NCBI RefSeq assembly: GCF_006540305.1
Contig: NZ_BJOR01000001.1
Location: 6,944,001 to 7,008,000, forward strand
Direction of reading: 5' to 3'
DNA length: 64,000 bases
Source: Streptomyces sp. 6-11-2
GTDB taxonomy: Bacteria; Actinomycetota; Actinomycetes; Streptomycetales; Streptomycetaceae
The position numbers and the translations under genes are program-made. Every line of letters begins with the position of its first letter. The stretch's first letter is position 1. Under the pieces are notes generated by a model, which was not told the DNA's origin, made no database searches, and saw nothing but the letters and a program-made list of their open reading frames with translations. Positions 17,591 through 26,075 of the stretch are shown piece after piece.

Positions 17591-17947
17591 TGTTCCTCAC
17601 CCCCCGATACGGTCGCCGGCGCCCGCGGGGGCGGCCCGCGACCGCTGTTGCACGTGAATCAGGCATGGAACGGCCCTGACACAGAGGTCACTGAGGCAGC
17701 CACGACTGATCGCAGAACCCGGAATCCCCCATCCGGTTGCGGATTCACATTATCGCCCGCTGTGCGGATGGGACCCGTATTCGTGAGCTTTTATTTCCGT
17801 CGCTTCCGTGCTGGTGGGGGGCTGGAAGGAATCTGAAAGGAACCTGAAAGAAAGGCAGGGGAATGGGGCTTGTCTTTTTCTGTTGTCGACGGTTTTCCGG
17901 GTGCGGGAAAGCTGGAATTGATCGAATTCGACCGGGTGTCGATCTCC
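17591..17947. other. Upstream region of the five-gene GTPase block
   Basis: About 357 bases between the starts and ends of two minus-strand genes. It is locally AT-richer (17,700-17,930, with runs such as CTTTTATTT and GTCTTTTTCTG) than its surroundings, which fits a promoter region for the leftward block. No clear sigma-factor boxes could be assigned with confidence. No gene seen. Confidence 0.4.
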
Positions 17948-19735
17948 TCAGTCCGCGGAGGCCGTCCAGCCCTTCGCCTCGACCCGGGCCGAGTCCGTCG
18001 GGCGCGCCTCGTCGAACAAAACGGCGCGGCCCGTCTCGACCCGCTGGGCGTCGACGTAGGCGCCGCGGCCCACGTACAGGCGGTCGGTCGTGTACCGCCA
18101 GCGCAGGGTCAGCCGTCCGGCCGCCGGGAGACCGGCCGTGAGCCCGTGCCAGACCCGGCCCGAGTAGCCGGTGGCGGTGCCCGTGGGGTGCGGCTCCGGC
18201 TCCTCGCCCCGGCGCGTGGTGGTGAACGGCACCGGCTGCCAGGTGGCGCCCCCGTCCGTCGTGCACTCCAGGACGAGCACGTCCGACCCGGGCTCGGTGT
18301 CCCACCACAGGGCGCACCGCAGCCGGGCGCCGCCCGCGGAGGTGTCGAGCGCGGGAAGGGCCAGAGACGCCGTCGTGGCGCTCGCCATCCCGGAGAACCA
18401 CGCCGTGCGGCCCCGCGTCGGCCGGACCGGTACGGCCCGTGCCAGATCGTTGCCGGTGGCGACGCGCGGAGCGGAGCCGGAACGCCAGTTGCGCACCGGG
18501 TGCACGGAGTTGCCGAGGACGACCAGGAACGAGTCGGTGGTCGGGTCGAGGACCAGCGACGTGCCCGTGAAGCCGGTGTGCCCCGCGGTGCGCGGAGTGG
18601 CCATCGCGCCCATGTACCAGTGCTGGTGGAGCTCGAAGCCCAGGCCGTGCTCGTTGCCGGGAAAGGCGGTGTTGAAGTCGGTGAACATCAGCTCCACCGA
18701 CTCGGGCCGCAGGATGCGGGTGCGCCCGTACGCGCCGCCGTTGAGCAGCGTACGGCCCAGGACCGCGAGGTCCCACGCGCACGAGAACACACCCGCGTGC
18801 CCGGCCACACCGCCGAGGCTGAAGGCGTTCTCGTCGTGCACCTCGCCCCACACCAGACCGCGGTCCAGGCCCGACCAGGGCTTGCGGGCGTCCTCGGTGG
18901 CCGCGATCCGCGGCTTCCAGGAGGCGGGCGGGTTGTAGCGCGTGCGGTCGAGACCCAGCGGCCCGGTGATCCGCTCGTGCAGCAGGGTGTCCAGGGCGCG
19001 CCCGGTGACCGCCTCCAGAACCAGCTGCATGGAGATCATGTTCAGGTCCGAGTACAGGTACGCGGTGCCGGGCGGGTTGATCGGCGCCTCGTTCCAGACG
19101 AGTTCCAGCTTCCGCTCGTACGTCGGCGCGTCGTACAGCGGGATCCAGGCCCGGAATCCCGAGGTGTGGGTGAGGAGTTGGCGGATGGTGACGTCCTGCT
19201 TGCCCGCGCGCCCGAACTCCGGGAGGTACAACGCGACCCTGCCCTCCAGCTCCAGCGTGCCCCGCTCGAGTTCCTGCACCGCGAGCATCGAGGTGAACAG
19301 CTTGGAGACCGAGGCCAGGTCGAAGACGGTGTCCCGGGTCATCGGGATCCGCCGGTCCGCAGGGAACTCCACGGCAGTGTCGGTCTTCTCGTCGTACGCC
19401 GAGTAGCGCACCGCCATGCCGATCGGCTCGTGCAGCGCCACGGTTCCGCCGCGCCCGGCGAGCAGCACGGCACCCGCGTACCAGGGATGTGTGGGGGACG
19501 GGCCGAGGAACGCCTCGGCGTCCTCCACGAGTTGGCGCAGCGGGGCGGCGAGCAGGCCGGCCCGCTCGGGGGATCCGTGCCGCAGGGTGGGGCTGCCGTT
19601 CGCCTGGGCTGCGGCGGCCGGGCCCGCGGGAAGGGCCGCGAGCGCGAAAGCCCCGCCCAACGCCAGTGCCCCCAAACCCAGTTGGCGGCGGGTCAGCCCG
19701 CCCGCTGTTCTGCCTGCCGCGTCGTCGCTCGTCAT
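17948..19735 (-). CDS. Tat-exported serine hydrolase (class C beta-lactamase/esterase family)
   Basis: 595 residues from ATG 19735 with GGGAGG four bases upstream. The N-terminus has a twin-arginine signal (LTRRQLGLGALALGG) and an Ala-rich cleavage region. The beta-lactamase-like domain has the SxxK nucleophile motif SVSK within FDLASVSKLFTS, a YSD motif as second catalytic element, and HTGFTG near the third. The C-terminal ~150 residues are a beta-rich extension, possibly carbohydrate- or wall-binding. It would act outside the cell on esters, peptides or cell-wall material; this fold alone does not imply drug resistance. Two GAAA...TTTC palindromes lie 20-60 bases upstream. Confidence 0.87.
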   Translation of the reverse strand: MTSDDAAGRTAGGLTRRQLGLGALALGGAFALAALPAGPAAAAQANGSPTLRHGSPERAGLLAAPLRQLVEDAEAFLGPSPTHPWYAGAVLLAGRGGTVALHEPIGMAVRYSAYDEKTDTAVEFPADRRIPMTRDTVFDLASVSKLFTSMLAVQELERGTLELEGRVALYLPEFGRAGKQDVTIRQLLTHTSGFRAWIPLYDAPTYERKLELVWNEAPINPPGTAYLYSDLNMISMQLVLEAVTGRALDTLLHERITGPLGLDRTRYNPPASWKPRIAATEDARKPWSGLDRGLVWGEVHDENAFSLGGVAGHAGVFSCAWDLAVLGRTLLNGGAYGRTRILRPESVELMFTDFNTAFPGNEHGLGFELHQHWYMGAMATPRTAGHTGFTGTSLVLDPTTDSFLVVLGNSVHPVRNWRSGSAPRVATGNDLARAVPVRPTRGRTAWFSGMASATTASLALPALDTSAGGARLRCALWWDTEPGSDVLVLECTTDGGATWQPVPFTTTRRGEEPEPHPTGTATGYSGRVWHGLTAGLPAAGRLTLRWRYTTDRLYVGRGAYVDAQRVETGRAVLFDEARPTDSARVEAKGWTASAD

Positions 19736-19756
19736 GAGGCCTCCCGCCCACCGTCT

Positions 19757-19797
19757 GAAAGTATCTTTCGGGGATGGTCGTGTGCGGTGAAACTTTC
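19757..19797. promoter_or_regulatory. Two GAAA-TTTC palindromes, candidate operator
   Basis: GAAAGTATCTTTC (19757-19769) and GAAACTTTC (19789-19797) lie 22-62 bases before the start of the serine hydrolase gene. They resemble operators of RpiR/MurR-type regulators, which often control cell-wall sugar genes; this link is inference. They could equally affect the divergent ligase gene. Confidence 0.4.
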
Positions 19798-19928
19798 GTG
19801 TCAGGCGGGGGCTGTGTCAACGGTGCGTGCCCTCCCGGAGCGATCCGACGATACGTCAACTGACTGCGGGTGGGCGGAATCACGGAGATTCTTGACCTCT
19901 CACCGCGCCGGACCCAGGATCATCTGTC

Positions 19929-21428
19929 ATGACGCCTGGACACGGCAGTACGGTCGACGGAGTCCTGCGGCGCAGCGCCCGCCGCACCCCGGCACGCGTC
20001 GCCGTCGAGTACGGCGAGCGCTCCTGGACGTACGCCGAACTCGACGACGCCGTCTCCCGCGCGGCGAACGTCCTGCTCGGCCAGGGCCTCGCCCCCGGCG
20101 ACCGGGTCGCCTCCTACGGTCACAACTCCGACGCCTACCTGATCGGCTTCCTCGCCTGCGCCCGCGCGGGCCTGGTGCACGTGCCCGTCAACCAGAGCCT
20201 CACCGGCGACGACCTCGCGTACATCGTCGGTCAGTCCGGCAGCGCCCTGGTCCTCACGGACCCGGATCTGGCCGTTCGGCTCCCGGCCACCGCGAGGGCG
20301 TTGCCCCTGCGGGACGCCGGGGACTCGCTGCTCGCCCGGCTGCCGTCCACGCCGCCGTACGACGGCCCCGAACCGCGCTCCGAGGACCTCGTGCAGCTGC
20401 TGTACACCTCGGGCACCACCGCCCTGCCCAAGGGCGCGATGATGACCCACCGGGCACTGGTCCACGAGTACCTGAGCGCGATCACCGCCCTCGACCTCAG
20501 CGCGGGCGACCGCCCCGTCCACGCGCTGCCCCTCTACCACTCCGCGCAGATGCACGTGTTCCTGCTGCCGTACCTCGCCGTGGGCGCGACGAACATCGTC
20601 CTCGACGCGCCCGACGGCGACCGGATCCTCGACCTGGTCGAGGCCGGGCGCGCGGACAGCCTGTTCGCCCCGCCCACGGTCTGGATCGGGCTGGCCGACC
20701 GCCCCGACTTCGCCACCCGCGACCTCGGCGGACTGCGCAAGGCGTACTACGGCGCGTCGATCATGCCGGTGCCGGTCCTGGAACGCCTCCGGGAACGCCT
20801 GCCGGAACTCGCCTTCTACAACTGCTTCGGCCAGAGCGAGATCGGCCCCCTGGCCATGGTGCTCGGACCCGACGAGCACAAGGGCCGCATGGACTCCTGC
20901 GGCCGGCCGGTGCTCTTCGTGGACGCCCGCGTCGTCGACGAGGACGGCAAGGACGTCCCCGACGGCACACCCGGCGAAATCGTCTACCGCTCACCGCAGT
21001 TGTGCCAGGGCTACTGGGACAGGCCCGAGGAGACCGCGGAGGCGTTCCGCGAGGGCTGGTTCCGCTCCGGCGACCTCGCCGTGCGCGATCCGCACGGCTA
21101 CCACACGGTCGTCGACCGGGTGAAGGACGTCATCAACTCCGGTGGTGTACTGGTGGCTTCGCGCCAGGTCGAGGACGTTCTGTACGCTCATCCGCAGGTC
21201 GCCGAGGCGGCCGTGATCGGCCTTCCCGACGAGCGGTGGATCGAGGCCGTCACCGCGTTCGTCGTCCCCCGCGGCGAGGTCACCGAGGCCGAACTGATCG
21301 CCCATGCCCGCGAGAAGCTGGCGTCGTTCAAGACTCCCAAGAAAGTGATCTTCGTGGACGAACTGCCGCGCAACGCCAGCGGGAAGATCCTCAAGAGGGA
21401 ACTGCGCGACCGGTTCGGTGCGCGGTGA
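19929..21428 (+). CDS. Acyl-CoA synthetase / AMP-dependent ligase
   Basis: 499 residues. ANL-superfamily motifs are all present: P-loop-like LLYTSGTTALPKGAMMTHR, NCFGQSEIGP (A5), GWFRSGDLA, and the C-terminal lysine motif PRNASGKILKREL. It should activate a carboxylic acid, probably a fatty or aryl acid, to an acyl-adenylate and then the CoA ester in the cytosol. Normal length for the family. The stop overlaps the GTG of the following acetyltransferase by four bases, so the two are translationally coupled. Transcribed divergently from the serine hydrolase. Confidence 0.9.
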   Translation: MTPGHGSTVDGVLRRSARRTPARVAVEYGERSWTYAELDDAVSRAANVLLGQGLAPGDRVASYGHNSDAYLIGFLACARAGLVHVPVNQSLTGDDLAYIVGQSGSALVLTDPDLAVRLPATARALPLRDAGDSLLARLPSTPPYDGPEPRSEDLVQLLYTSGTTALPKGAMMTHRALVHEYLSAITALDLSAGDRPVHALPLYHSAQMHVFLLPYLAVGATNIVLDAPDGDRILDLVEAGRADSLFAPPTVWIGLADRPDFATRDLGGLRKAYYGASIMPVPVLERLRERLPELAFYNCFGQSEIGPLAMVLGPDEHKGRMDSCGRPVLFVDARVVDEDGKDVPDGTPGEIVYRSPQLCQGYWDRPEETAEAFREGWFRSGDLAVRDPHGYHTVVDRVKDVINSGGVLVASRQVEDVLYAHPQVAEAAVIGLPDERWIEAVTAFVVPRGEVTEAELIAHAREKLASFKTPKKVIFVDELPRNASGKILKRELRDRFGAR

Positions 21429-22021
21429 CGGTGTACCCGTCGGCGGAGGCCACCCCCGGCACCCCCGCGCTGACCCTGCGCCCCTGGCGCGCGGCGGACG
21501 CCGCCGACCTGGTCGCGACGTACCAGGACGAGACACTGCGCCGCTGGGCGGGTCCGGCCGTGGACGACGAGACCGGCGCGGCCCGGTGGATCCGGGAGCG
21601 GCAACGGGACTGGGAGACGGGGGACCGCTTCGCGTTCGCCGTCCTGGAGGAACAGGGCCCCGACGGGCACGAGGACCGGGAGGGGCCCGAGGCGCGCGAG
21701 CGGTTGGTGGGCCACGCCGTCGTCAAGGGCCTCCGCCCCGGTGCCCCGTCCGCCGAGGTGGGCTACTGGACCGCGGCGCACGCGCGCGGCAGGGGAGTGG
21801 CCCCGCGGGCCCTGCTGGCCCTGACCGACTGGACCTTCGCCCTGTTCGCGGACCGGGGACCGACCCGGCTGGAGCTGCTGCACCAGGTGGACAACACGGC
21901 CTCCTGCCGGGTCGCGCGGAAATGCGGCTACGAGCAGGCCGGGGTCCTGCCGGCGGCGCCGCCCGACTACCCGCTCGACGGTCACCTGCACATCCGCACA
22001 CGGCTCCCCGACGGGGCCTGA
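21425..22021 (+). CDS. GNAT-family N-acetyltransferase
   Basis: 198 residues from GTG 21425, which overlaps the ligase stop in GTGA. It has the features of the RimJ/RimL-like subgroup: LTLRPWRAADAADLV at the start, VGYWTAAHARGRGVAPRALLAL containing the acetyl-CoA loop (RGRGVA), and NTASCRVARKCGY, the conserved Asn/Arg segment of this group. A Glu/Asp/Gly-rich insert follows the second strand. It acetylates an amino group of an unknown substrate. Coupling to the acyl-CoA ligase suggests a shared pathway, but no product is evident. Confidence 0.87.
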   Translation: MTVYPSAEATPGTPALTLRPWRAADAADLVATYQDETLRRWAGPAVDDETGAARWIRERQRDWETGDRFAFAVLEEQGPDGHEDREGPEARERLVGHAVVKGLRPGAPSAEVGYWTAAHARGRGVAPRALLALTDWTFALFADRGPTRLELLHQVDNTASCRVARKCGYEQAGVLPAAPPDYPLDGHLHIRTRLPDGA

Positions 22022-22116
22022 CGCCCCTCCTGAAAAGTCCCCCTCACGTGGCCTGTTGACGCCGGGACTCGATGGCTAGGCTGACCCGCGGACGACGATT
22101 GGGGAGGAGCACGGAC

Positions 22117-22359
22117 GTGGCCGAGAGCACTGTCCAGGAGCACCCGCTCGCGGGATGGGACAAGCCGGAACTGGATCTCAGCAGCGCGCAGTGGCAGTCC
22201 AGCAGCGGCGGGCTGGGAGATGTCCAGATCGCCTTCGTCGAGGGATTCATCGCGATGCGCAACGGCGGCAGCCCGGAAAGCCCGTCCCTGATCTTCACCC
22301 CCGCGGAGTGGGGCGCGTTCATGTCAGGGGCACGGCACGGGGAGTTCGATCTCACCTGA
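22117..22359 (+). CDS. DUF397-domain protein (80 aa)
   Basis: Start GTG 22117 follows GGGGAGGAG by seven bases; an in-frame ATG at 22072 lacks a site. The second half matches DUF397: VQIAFVEGFIAMRNG, then LIFTPAEWGAFMSGARHGEFD. These small streptomycete proteins are usually encoded beside an XRE-type regulator and influence development. No such regulator adjoins this copy, so it is an orphan. Cytosolic, no membrane segment. Confidence 0.8.
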   Translation: MAESTVQEHPLAGWDKPELDLSSAQWQSSSGGLGDVQIAFVEGFIAMRNGGSPESPSLIFTPAEWGAFMSGARHGEFDLT

Positions 22360-23091
22360 CCGGACACGGACAGGGGGAGTTTCCCTCGTGTTCGGGGACA
22401 GGGGACCTTGAAAGCCCCGCAGGGGCCGGCGGCCGAGCGGCGCCGGGCCCGCGGGGAGGTCGCCATCCGGAGGAGAGGAACTCATGAGCACCCCACCGGT
22501 CGTCGCCGCCGTCGACGGCTCCGACGACAGTCTGCGCGCCCTGGACTGGGCCCTCGACGCCGCCCGGCGGCGCGGGGCGCCCCTGCGGGCGGTACACGTC
22601 CGTCAGTACGCGGCCCTGGCCCAGCCCGACGTCCTCGTCGCCGGACCGCCCGGCGACGACGGCGATCCGGTGCTCGACCTGGCACGCGCCCACCTGGGCG
22701 AGCGCACCTCCGGGACCGAAGTCGAGTACGCCGGTCTTGACGGGCTTCCGGGCGCGCTGTTGCCCGAACTCGGCTCCACCGCCCAGCTGTTGGTACTCGG
22801 CTCACGGGGGCGCGGCGGCTTCGCCAGCCTGCTGCTCGGCTCCAGCAGCCTGGCCGCGGCCCGCGACGCCGCGTGCCCGGTCGTCGTGGTGCCCCGGCCC
22901 GGCCGCGAGGTCCACGGCGAGACGGCGGCCGGCCCGGGGCCACGCGTGGTCGTCGGCGTCAACGTCGACAGCCCCGACGACGCCTTGCTCGACTTCGCCT
23001 TCACGGAGGCCGCCCTGCGCGGGGCCCGGCTCCAAGTGCTCGCCGCCTACCCGTGGCCGCCCCCGGCCTGGGTGGCCCCGGCGGAAGTCAC

Positions 23092-24469
23092 CAAAACCTC
23101 CGAGGGATGCCCCGGCCTTCAGGCCGGGGAGGAATTCGGTCGCCCGCGGAGCGGGTCAGGGAAAGCCGTTTCGCGGACAGGCGAAACGGCGTCGACTGTC
23201 GTACCGCGCCGATAGGTTGGCGCTCGTGACGGCGGAGCAGCAGGAGACGGAGGACGCCGGGTGTGCCCGGTACGTTTTCCGGCTGCGTGTGTCCGCCACT
23301 GCCGAGAGGCAGCTGACGGGCGAGTGGGGGCGCTGCCGCTGGATCTGGAACGAGTGCGTCGCCCGGTCCAAGAAGGCGTTCGCCGGGGGCGAGATGTGCG
23401 GTCCGGCGCGGTTGGACAGGATGCTGACCGAGGCCCGCGCCGGCAACGCCTGGCTGCGCGAGGGCTCCTCGGTTCCGCAGCAGCAGATCATCCGGGACTT
23501 CGGCAGGTCCCGCGCGAAGGCGTTGAAGGACGTCAAGGCGGGACTGCCGATGCGCCGGCGCGCGGGGATGCCCGGGCATAAGAAGCTCAAGGACTCCCGG
23601 CCGAGCCTGAACTACACGCGGCGCGGTTTCCGGCTCAAGGACGGGCGGCTGCGCCTGGCGGGCGGCATCAGTCTGACGGTGGTGTGGTCGCGGCAGCTTC
23701 CGGCCGGCCCGTCGTCGGTGCGCGTGTACCGCGATGGCGTCGGCCATTGGTACGCGAGCTTTGTCCTTCCGGCCGAGGTGCAGCCGCTGCCGCGCACTGG
23801 TGCGGTGATCGGTATCGACTGGGGTGTGAAGGAGCTTGCGACCACCACGTCCGATGCCCACGATCTTCCGCATCCGCAGCACGGGAGGAAGGCTGCGGGG
23901 AAGCTGGCGCGCTACCAGCGGATGATGTCCCGTAGGAAGCCGAACAGGGGCCAGGCCGCCTCGAACGGCTACCGCAAGGCGCAGCGGCAGGCTGCGAAGC
24001 TGCATCGGAAGATCGCCCGGCAGCGGCAGGACACTGGCCGCAAGTGGGCCAAGGCAGTGGTTCGCGACCACGATGCCATCGCGGTGGAGGATTTCCGTCC
24101 GAAGTTCCTCGCCAAGTCCTCGATGGCCAGCAAGGCGGCTGACGCGGCGATCGGCGCCACGAAGAAGGCCCTGGTCGAAATGGGCCGCAAGCACGGCCGT
24201 GCCGTGCACCTGGTCAACCCCGCGCACACCACGATGGACTGCGCACGGTGCGGTGCGAGAGCCAAGCACGCACTCCTCCTTTCGGAACGTACCTACACGT
24301 GCACCGCATGCGGAGCCCTCTCGCCGAGAGACAAGAACTCCGCATCCGTGATGCTCGTCCGGGCTGGTCTGACCCCGGCTGGTGCTGAGGGCGTAAGACC
24401 GTCTGGAGCGCTGCTCCAGGGGGCTGCCTGAGCCAGGAATCCCCTGCCTTCAGGCGAGGGAGCAGTCAA
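23092..24469 (+). mobile_element. IS200/IS605-type TnpB-only element, 1378 bp
   Basis: The left end follows TCAC (23088-23091) and starts with a hairpin (CCCCGGCC-TTCA-GGCCGGGG at 23110-23129). The right end has a similar imperfect hairpin (24441-24460) and finishes in TCAA (24466-24469). IS608 is known to insert after TTAC and to end in TCAA, so these borders fit single-strand Y1-type transposition without target duplication. No tnpA is present; mobility would need a transposase in trans. The borders are confirmed by in-frame restoration of the host gene. Confidence 0.9.
23226..24431 (+). CDS. tnpB: TnpB RNA-guided nuclease
   Basis: 401 residues from GTG 23226; an in-frame TTG lies at 23217. 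The N-terminal ~190 residues are the RNA- and DNA-recognition part. The RuvC domain has all three acidic residues: D198 in GIDWGVKE, E288 in AVEDF and D369 in SPRDKNSA. The zinc finger C339-x2-C342 and C359-x2-C362 is intact. TnpB proteins cut DNA next to a target-adjacent motif guided by an RNA from the element's right end. This helps the element persist and is ancestral to Cas12. All catalytic residues are present, so activity is plausible. Confidence 0.95.
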   Translation: MTAEQQETEDAGCARYVFRLRVSATAERQLTGEWGRCRWIWNECVARSKKAFAGGEMCGPARLDRMLTEARAGNAWLREGSSVPQQQIIRDFGRSRAKALKDVKAGLPMRRRAGMPGHKKLKDSRPSLNYTRRGFRLKDGRLRLAGGISLTVVWSRQLPAGPSSVRVYRDGVGHWYASFVLPAEVQPLPRTGAVIGIDWGVKELATTTSDAHDLPHPQHGRKAAGKLARYQRMMSRRKPNRGQAASNGYRKAQRQAAKLHRKIARQRQDTGRKWAKAVVRDHDAIAVEDFRPKFLAKSSMASKAADAAIGATKKALVEMGRKHGRAVHLVNPAHTTMDCARCGARAKHALLLSERTYTCTACGALSPRDKNSASVMLVRAGLTPAGAEGVRPSGALLQGAA

Positions 24470-24487
24470 CACGCTCATGGTCGACCA
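24330..24487 (+). ncRNA. Predicted omegaRNA (TnpB guide RNA) over the right end
   Basis: In IS200/IS605 elements the guide RNA overlaps the 3' end of tnpB, runs through the right end and takes its guide from the flanking DNA. The corresponding scaffold here would end at TCAA (24469), with guide bases from 24470 onward (CACGCTCATGGTCGACCA). Those bases are universal-stress-protein coding sequence, so the RNA would target the empty donor site next to TCAC. The 5' limit is a guess. Confidence 0.5.
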
Positions 24488-24764
24488 GGACGCCGTGGAG
24501 AGCGAGACCCGGACCCTGACCGAGGGCTTCCTCGCCCCGCACCGCGCCCGCCACCCCGACGTGCTCGCCGAGCCCCATGTGGCGCCCGGCGACGCGGCCG
24601 GGCTGCTGGTCGCCGCCTCCCGCGACGCCGGACTGGTCGTGGTCGGCCGCCACCGCCGGCGCCTGCTGGCACCGGCCCGCATGATGGGCTCCGTCACCCA
24701 GGCCGTCCTGCTGCACGCGGCGAGCCCGATCGCGGTGATCCCCCCGTCCCCGCCGGAGGAGTGA

Positions 24765-25501
24765 CGGCGGCCGCTCGGGTGACGCGGCAGGGCGGCGTCC
24801 TCGGCCGGTGGCGCTGTCGCGTCGAGGGGGGCGCTGGTCACCGGGCAGCACGACGGGTTCCTGTCGCAAGGGGCGCGGTCGTGGTCGGGGGAGACCAGGA
24901 GTCGCGGCACACTCCCGCGTTCGGCGGTGTCGCTGTCGTCGTCGCTGTGAGAGGGGGTGACGGCGAGACCGCCTGGTCACGGCGACCGGTTTCCCTGCCG
25001 TGAGTACGAGGCCGGACTCGCCGGGCCGGGACGCGCGGCGGTTCGCTCGGGGCCTCGCCCCGACCACCTCCGCCACGACGGCCCGCGTGGCACCCTGTCG
25101 ACCGGCCGATGGGACCGAACCGAGCGGGGGGATGGGGGACCCGCCCGCGCCGCCGACCCCGCGTTCCTCACCCCCGCAGTGCGGCCTCCTCGCCCCCGCC
25201 GTGCGATCCGGCCCGTCGAGCGACGCCGGCATCGACCCGCCCGCGGCCCGCACTCCCGCCATGCACGTACCGCACCGGACCAAGAAGGCGGGCCGCACCG
25301 CAGACGCGGTGGGGCCCGCTCACACCGCGGACGCAGCGGGCCCCGCCCACGCCGCTGATCGCCCTCCCGACCAGCCCCGACGGGCAGTGGCGGCGTGCCG
25401 CCACCACACGCGGCACCGCGTGCGCGGCACCGGGTGATTCCACCCCCGGCCGGTGGCCGCCCTCACGCCACGTGGCAGGCCGGGGCACGTACCATGGCGG
25501 C
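24765..25501. other. 737-bp intergenic stretch
   Basis: No gene with recognisable product or codon pattern on either strand; open frames here are Arg/Pro-rich shadows. It contains the hairpin listed at 25311-25344. Confidence 0.45.
25311..25344. terminator. Perfect 10-bp GC-rich hairpin
   Basis: GGGGCCCGCT (25311-25320) and AGCGGGCCCC (25335-25344) form a perfect stem with a 14-base loop. It lies in a gene-free region and probably ends transcription from the universal stress protein locus. Confidence 0.45.
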
Positions 25502-25999
25502 ATGTCGTTCCTCCGCCGCCGCAACGCCACGCCCGCCGGGCCCGACTTCGACGTCCTGGCCATGGACCCGGGCGACTGGCCCGGCAACCTGGGCGCCGGT
25601 CTGCTGCCCGCGCCCGACGGCACCTGCCAGGGCGTGTTCCTGCGTTACGACCTGTTCGGCGGCCGCGGCACCGCGATGATCATCGGCAATCTGCCCGAGG
25701 GCTCGGTCGCCCGCGAGGTCGCCGAGGGCGAGGTGCCCTTCGAGGTGGCGCAGCTGCTGCTGGCCCTGGAGAACGACGAGGAGGTCACCGTCGTCGGAAG
25801 CGAGGACATGCCCGTGCTCCAGGGCGACAACCTCCTGATCGTGCGCCGGCTGAAGCTCTCCGAGAGCCGTATCTCCTGCGTGCAGTTCGACCGCAGCGAC
25901 GGCGTCCTGGTCACCATCGCCGCCTGGGACCGGCCGATCACCGACGACCTGTACGCCCTGCTCAAGCCGCTGCCCGCGGAGCTGTTCCAGCAGGGCTGA
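25502..25999 (+). CDS. Conserved hypothetical protein, 165 aa
   Basis: Starts MSFLRRRNATPAGPDFDVL. It is an acidic, soluble protein with alternating strands (VFLRYDLFGGRGTAMIIGNL, EEVTVVGSEDMPVL, GVLVTIAAWDRPITDDLYALLKPLP). No signal peptide, membrane segment or known catalytic motif. ATG 25502 has no strong ribosome site, so translation may be leaderless. The coding look (GC-rich third positions, steady composition) is strong. It converges on the amidase gene with a hairpin between them. Function not recognised. Confidence 0.75.
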   Translation: MSFLRRRNATPAGPDFDVLAMDPGDWPGNLGAGLLPAPDGTCQGVFLRYDLFGGRGTAMIIGNLPEGSVAREVAEGEVPFEVAQLLLALENDEEVTVVGSEDMPVLQGDNLLIVRRLKLSESRISCVQFDRSDGVLVTIAAWDRPITDDLYALLKPLPAELFQQG

Positions 26000-26014
26000 C
26001 CCGGCGCCACGCGC

Positions 26015-26043
26015 AAGGGCCGGCCCCCACGGGACCGGCCCCT
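26015..26043. terminator. Bidirectional terminator hairpin
   Basis: GGGCCGG and CCGGCCC arms around a 10-base loop lie between the convergent hypothetical gene and amidase gene, so they can serve both. Confidence 0.6.
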
Positions 26044-26075
26044 CACGTTCTCGTACGACGGACGACCTCGGCCCG

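Larger units (their letters stand above)
22484..24764 (+). pseudogene. Universal stress protein gene interrupted by a TnpB element
   Basis: The 5' part (22484-23091) encodes a UspA domain with the ATP-binding motif GSRGRGGFASLLLGSSS and the start of a second domain. The 3' part (24470-24764) encodes the rest of the second domain (LVVVGRHRRRL, then SVTQAVLLHAASPIAVI). Joining base 23091 to 24470 removes the element and gives GTC ACC ACG CTC ATG in frame, a 300-residue tandem-Usp protein of normal length. Both halves look intact, so the insertion is recent and reversible in principle. The 5' half alone would give a truncated product; ATG 24477 could start a small C-terminal piece. Confidence 0.93.

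Noticed and set aside
17948..19735. Reading the beta-lactamase-fold protein as a resistance enzyme
   Set aside because: Tat signal, C-terminal extension and esterase-like motifs fit a general serine hydrolase; no resistance context.
24761..25437. Overlapping plus-strand frames after the universal stress protein gene
   Set aside because: Pro/Arg/Thr-rich products without domains; the region contains a terminator-like hairpin.
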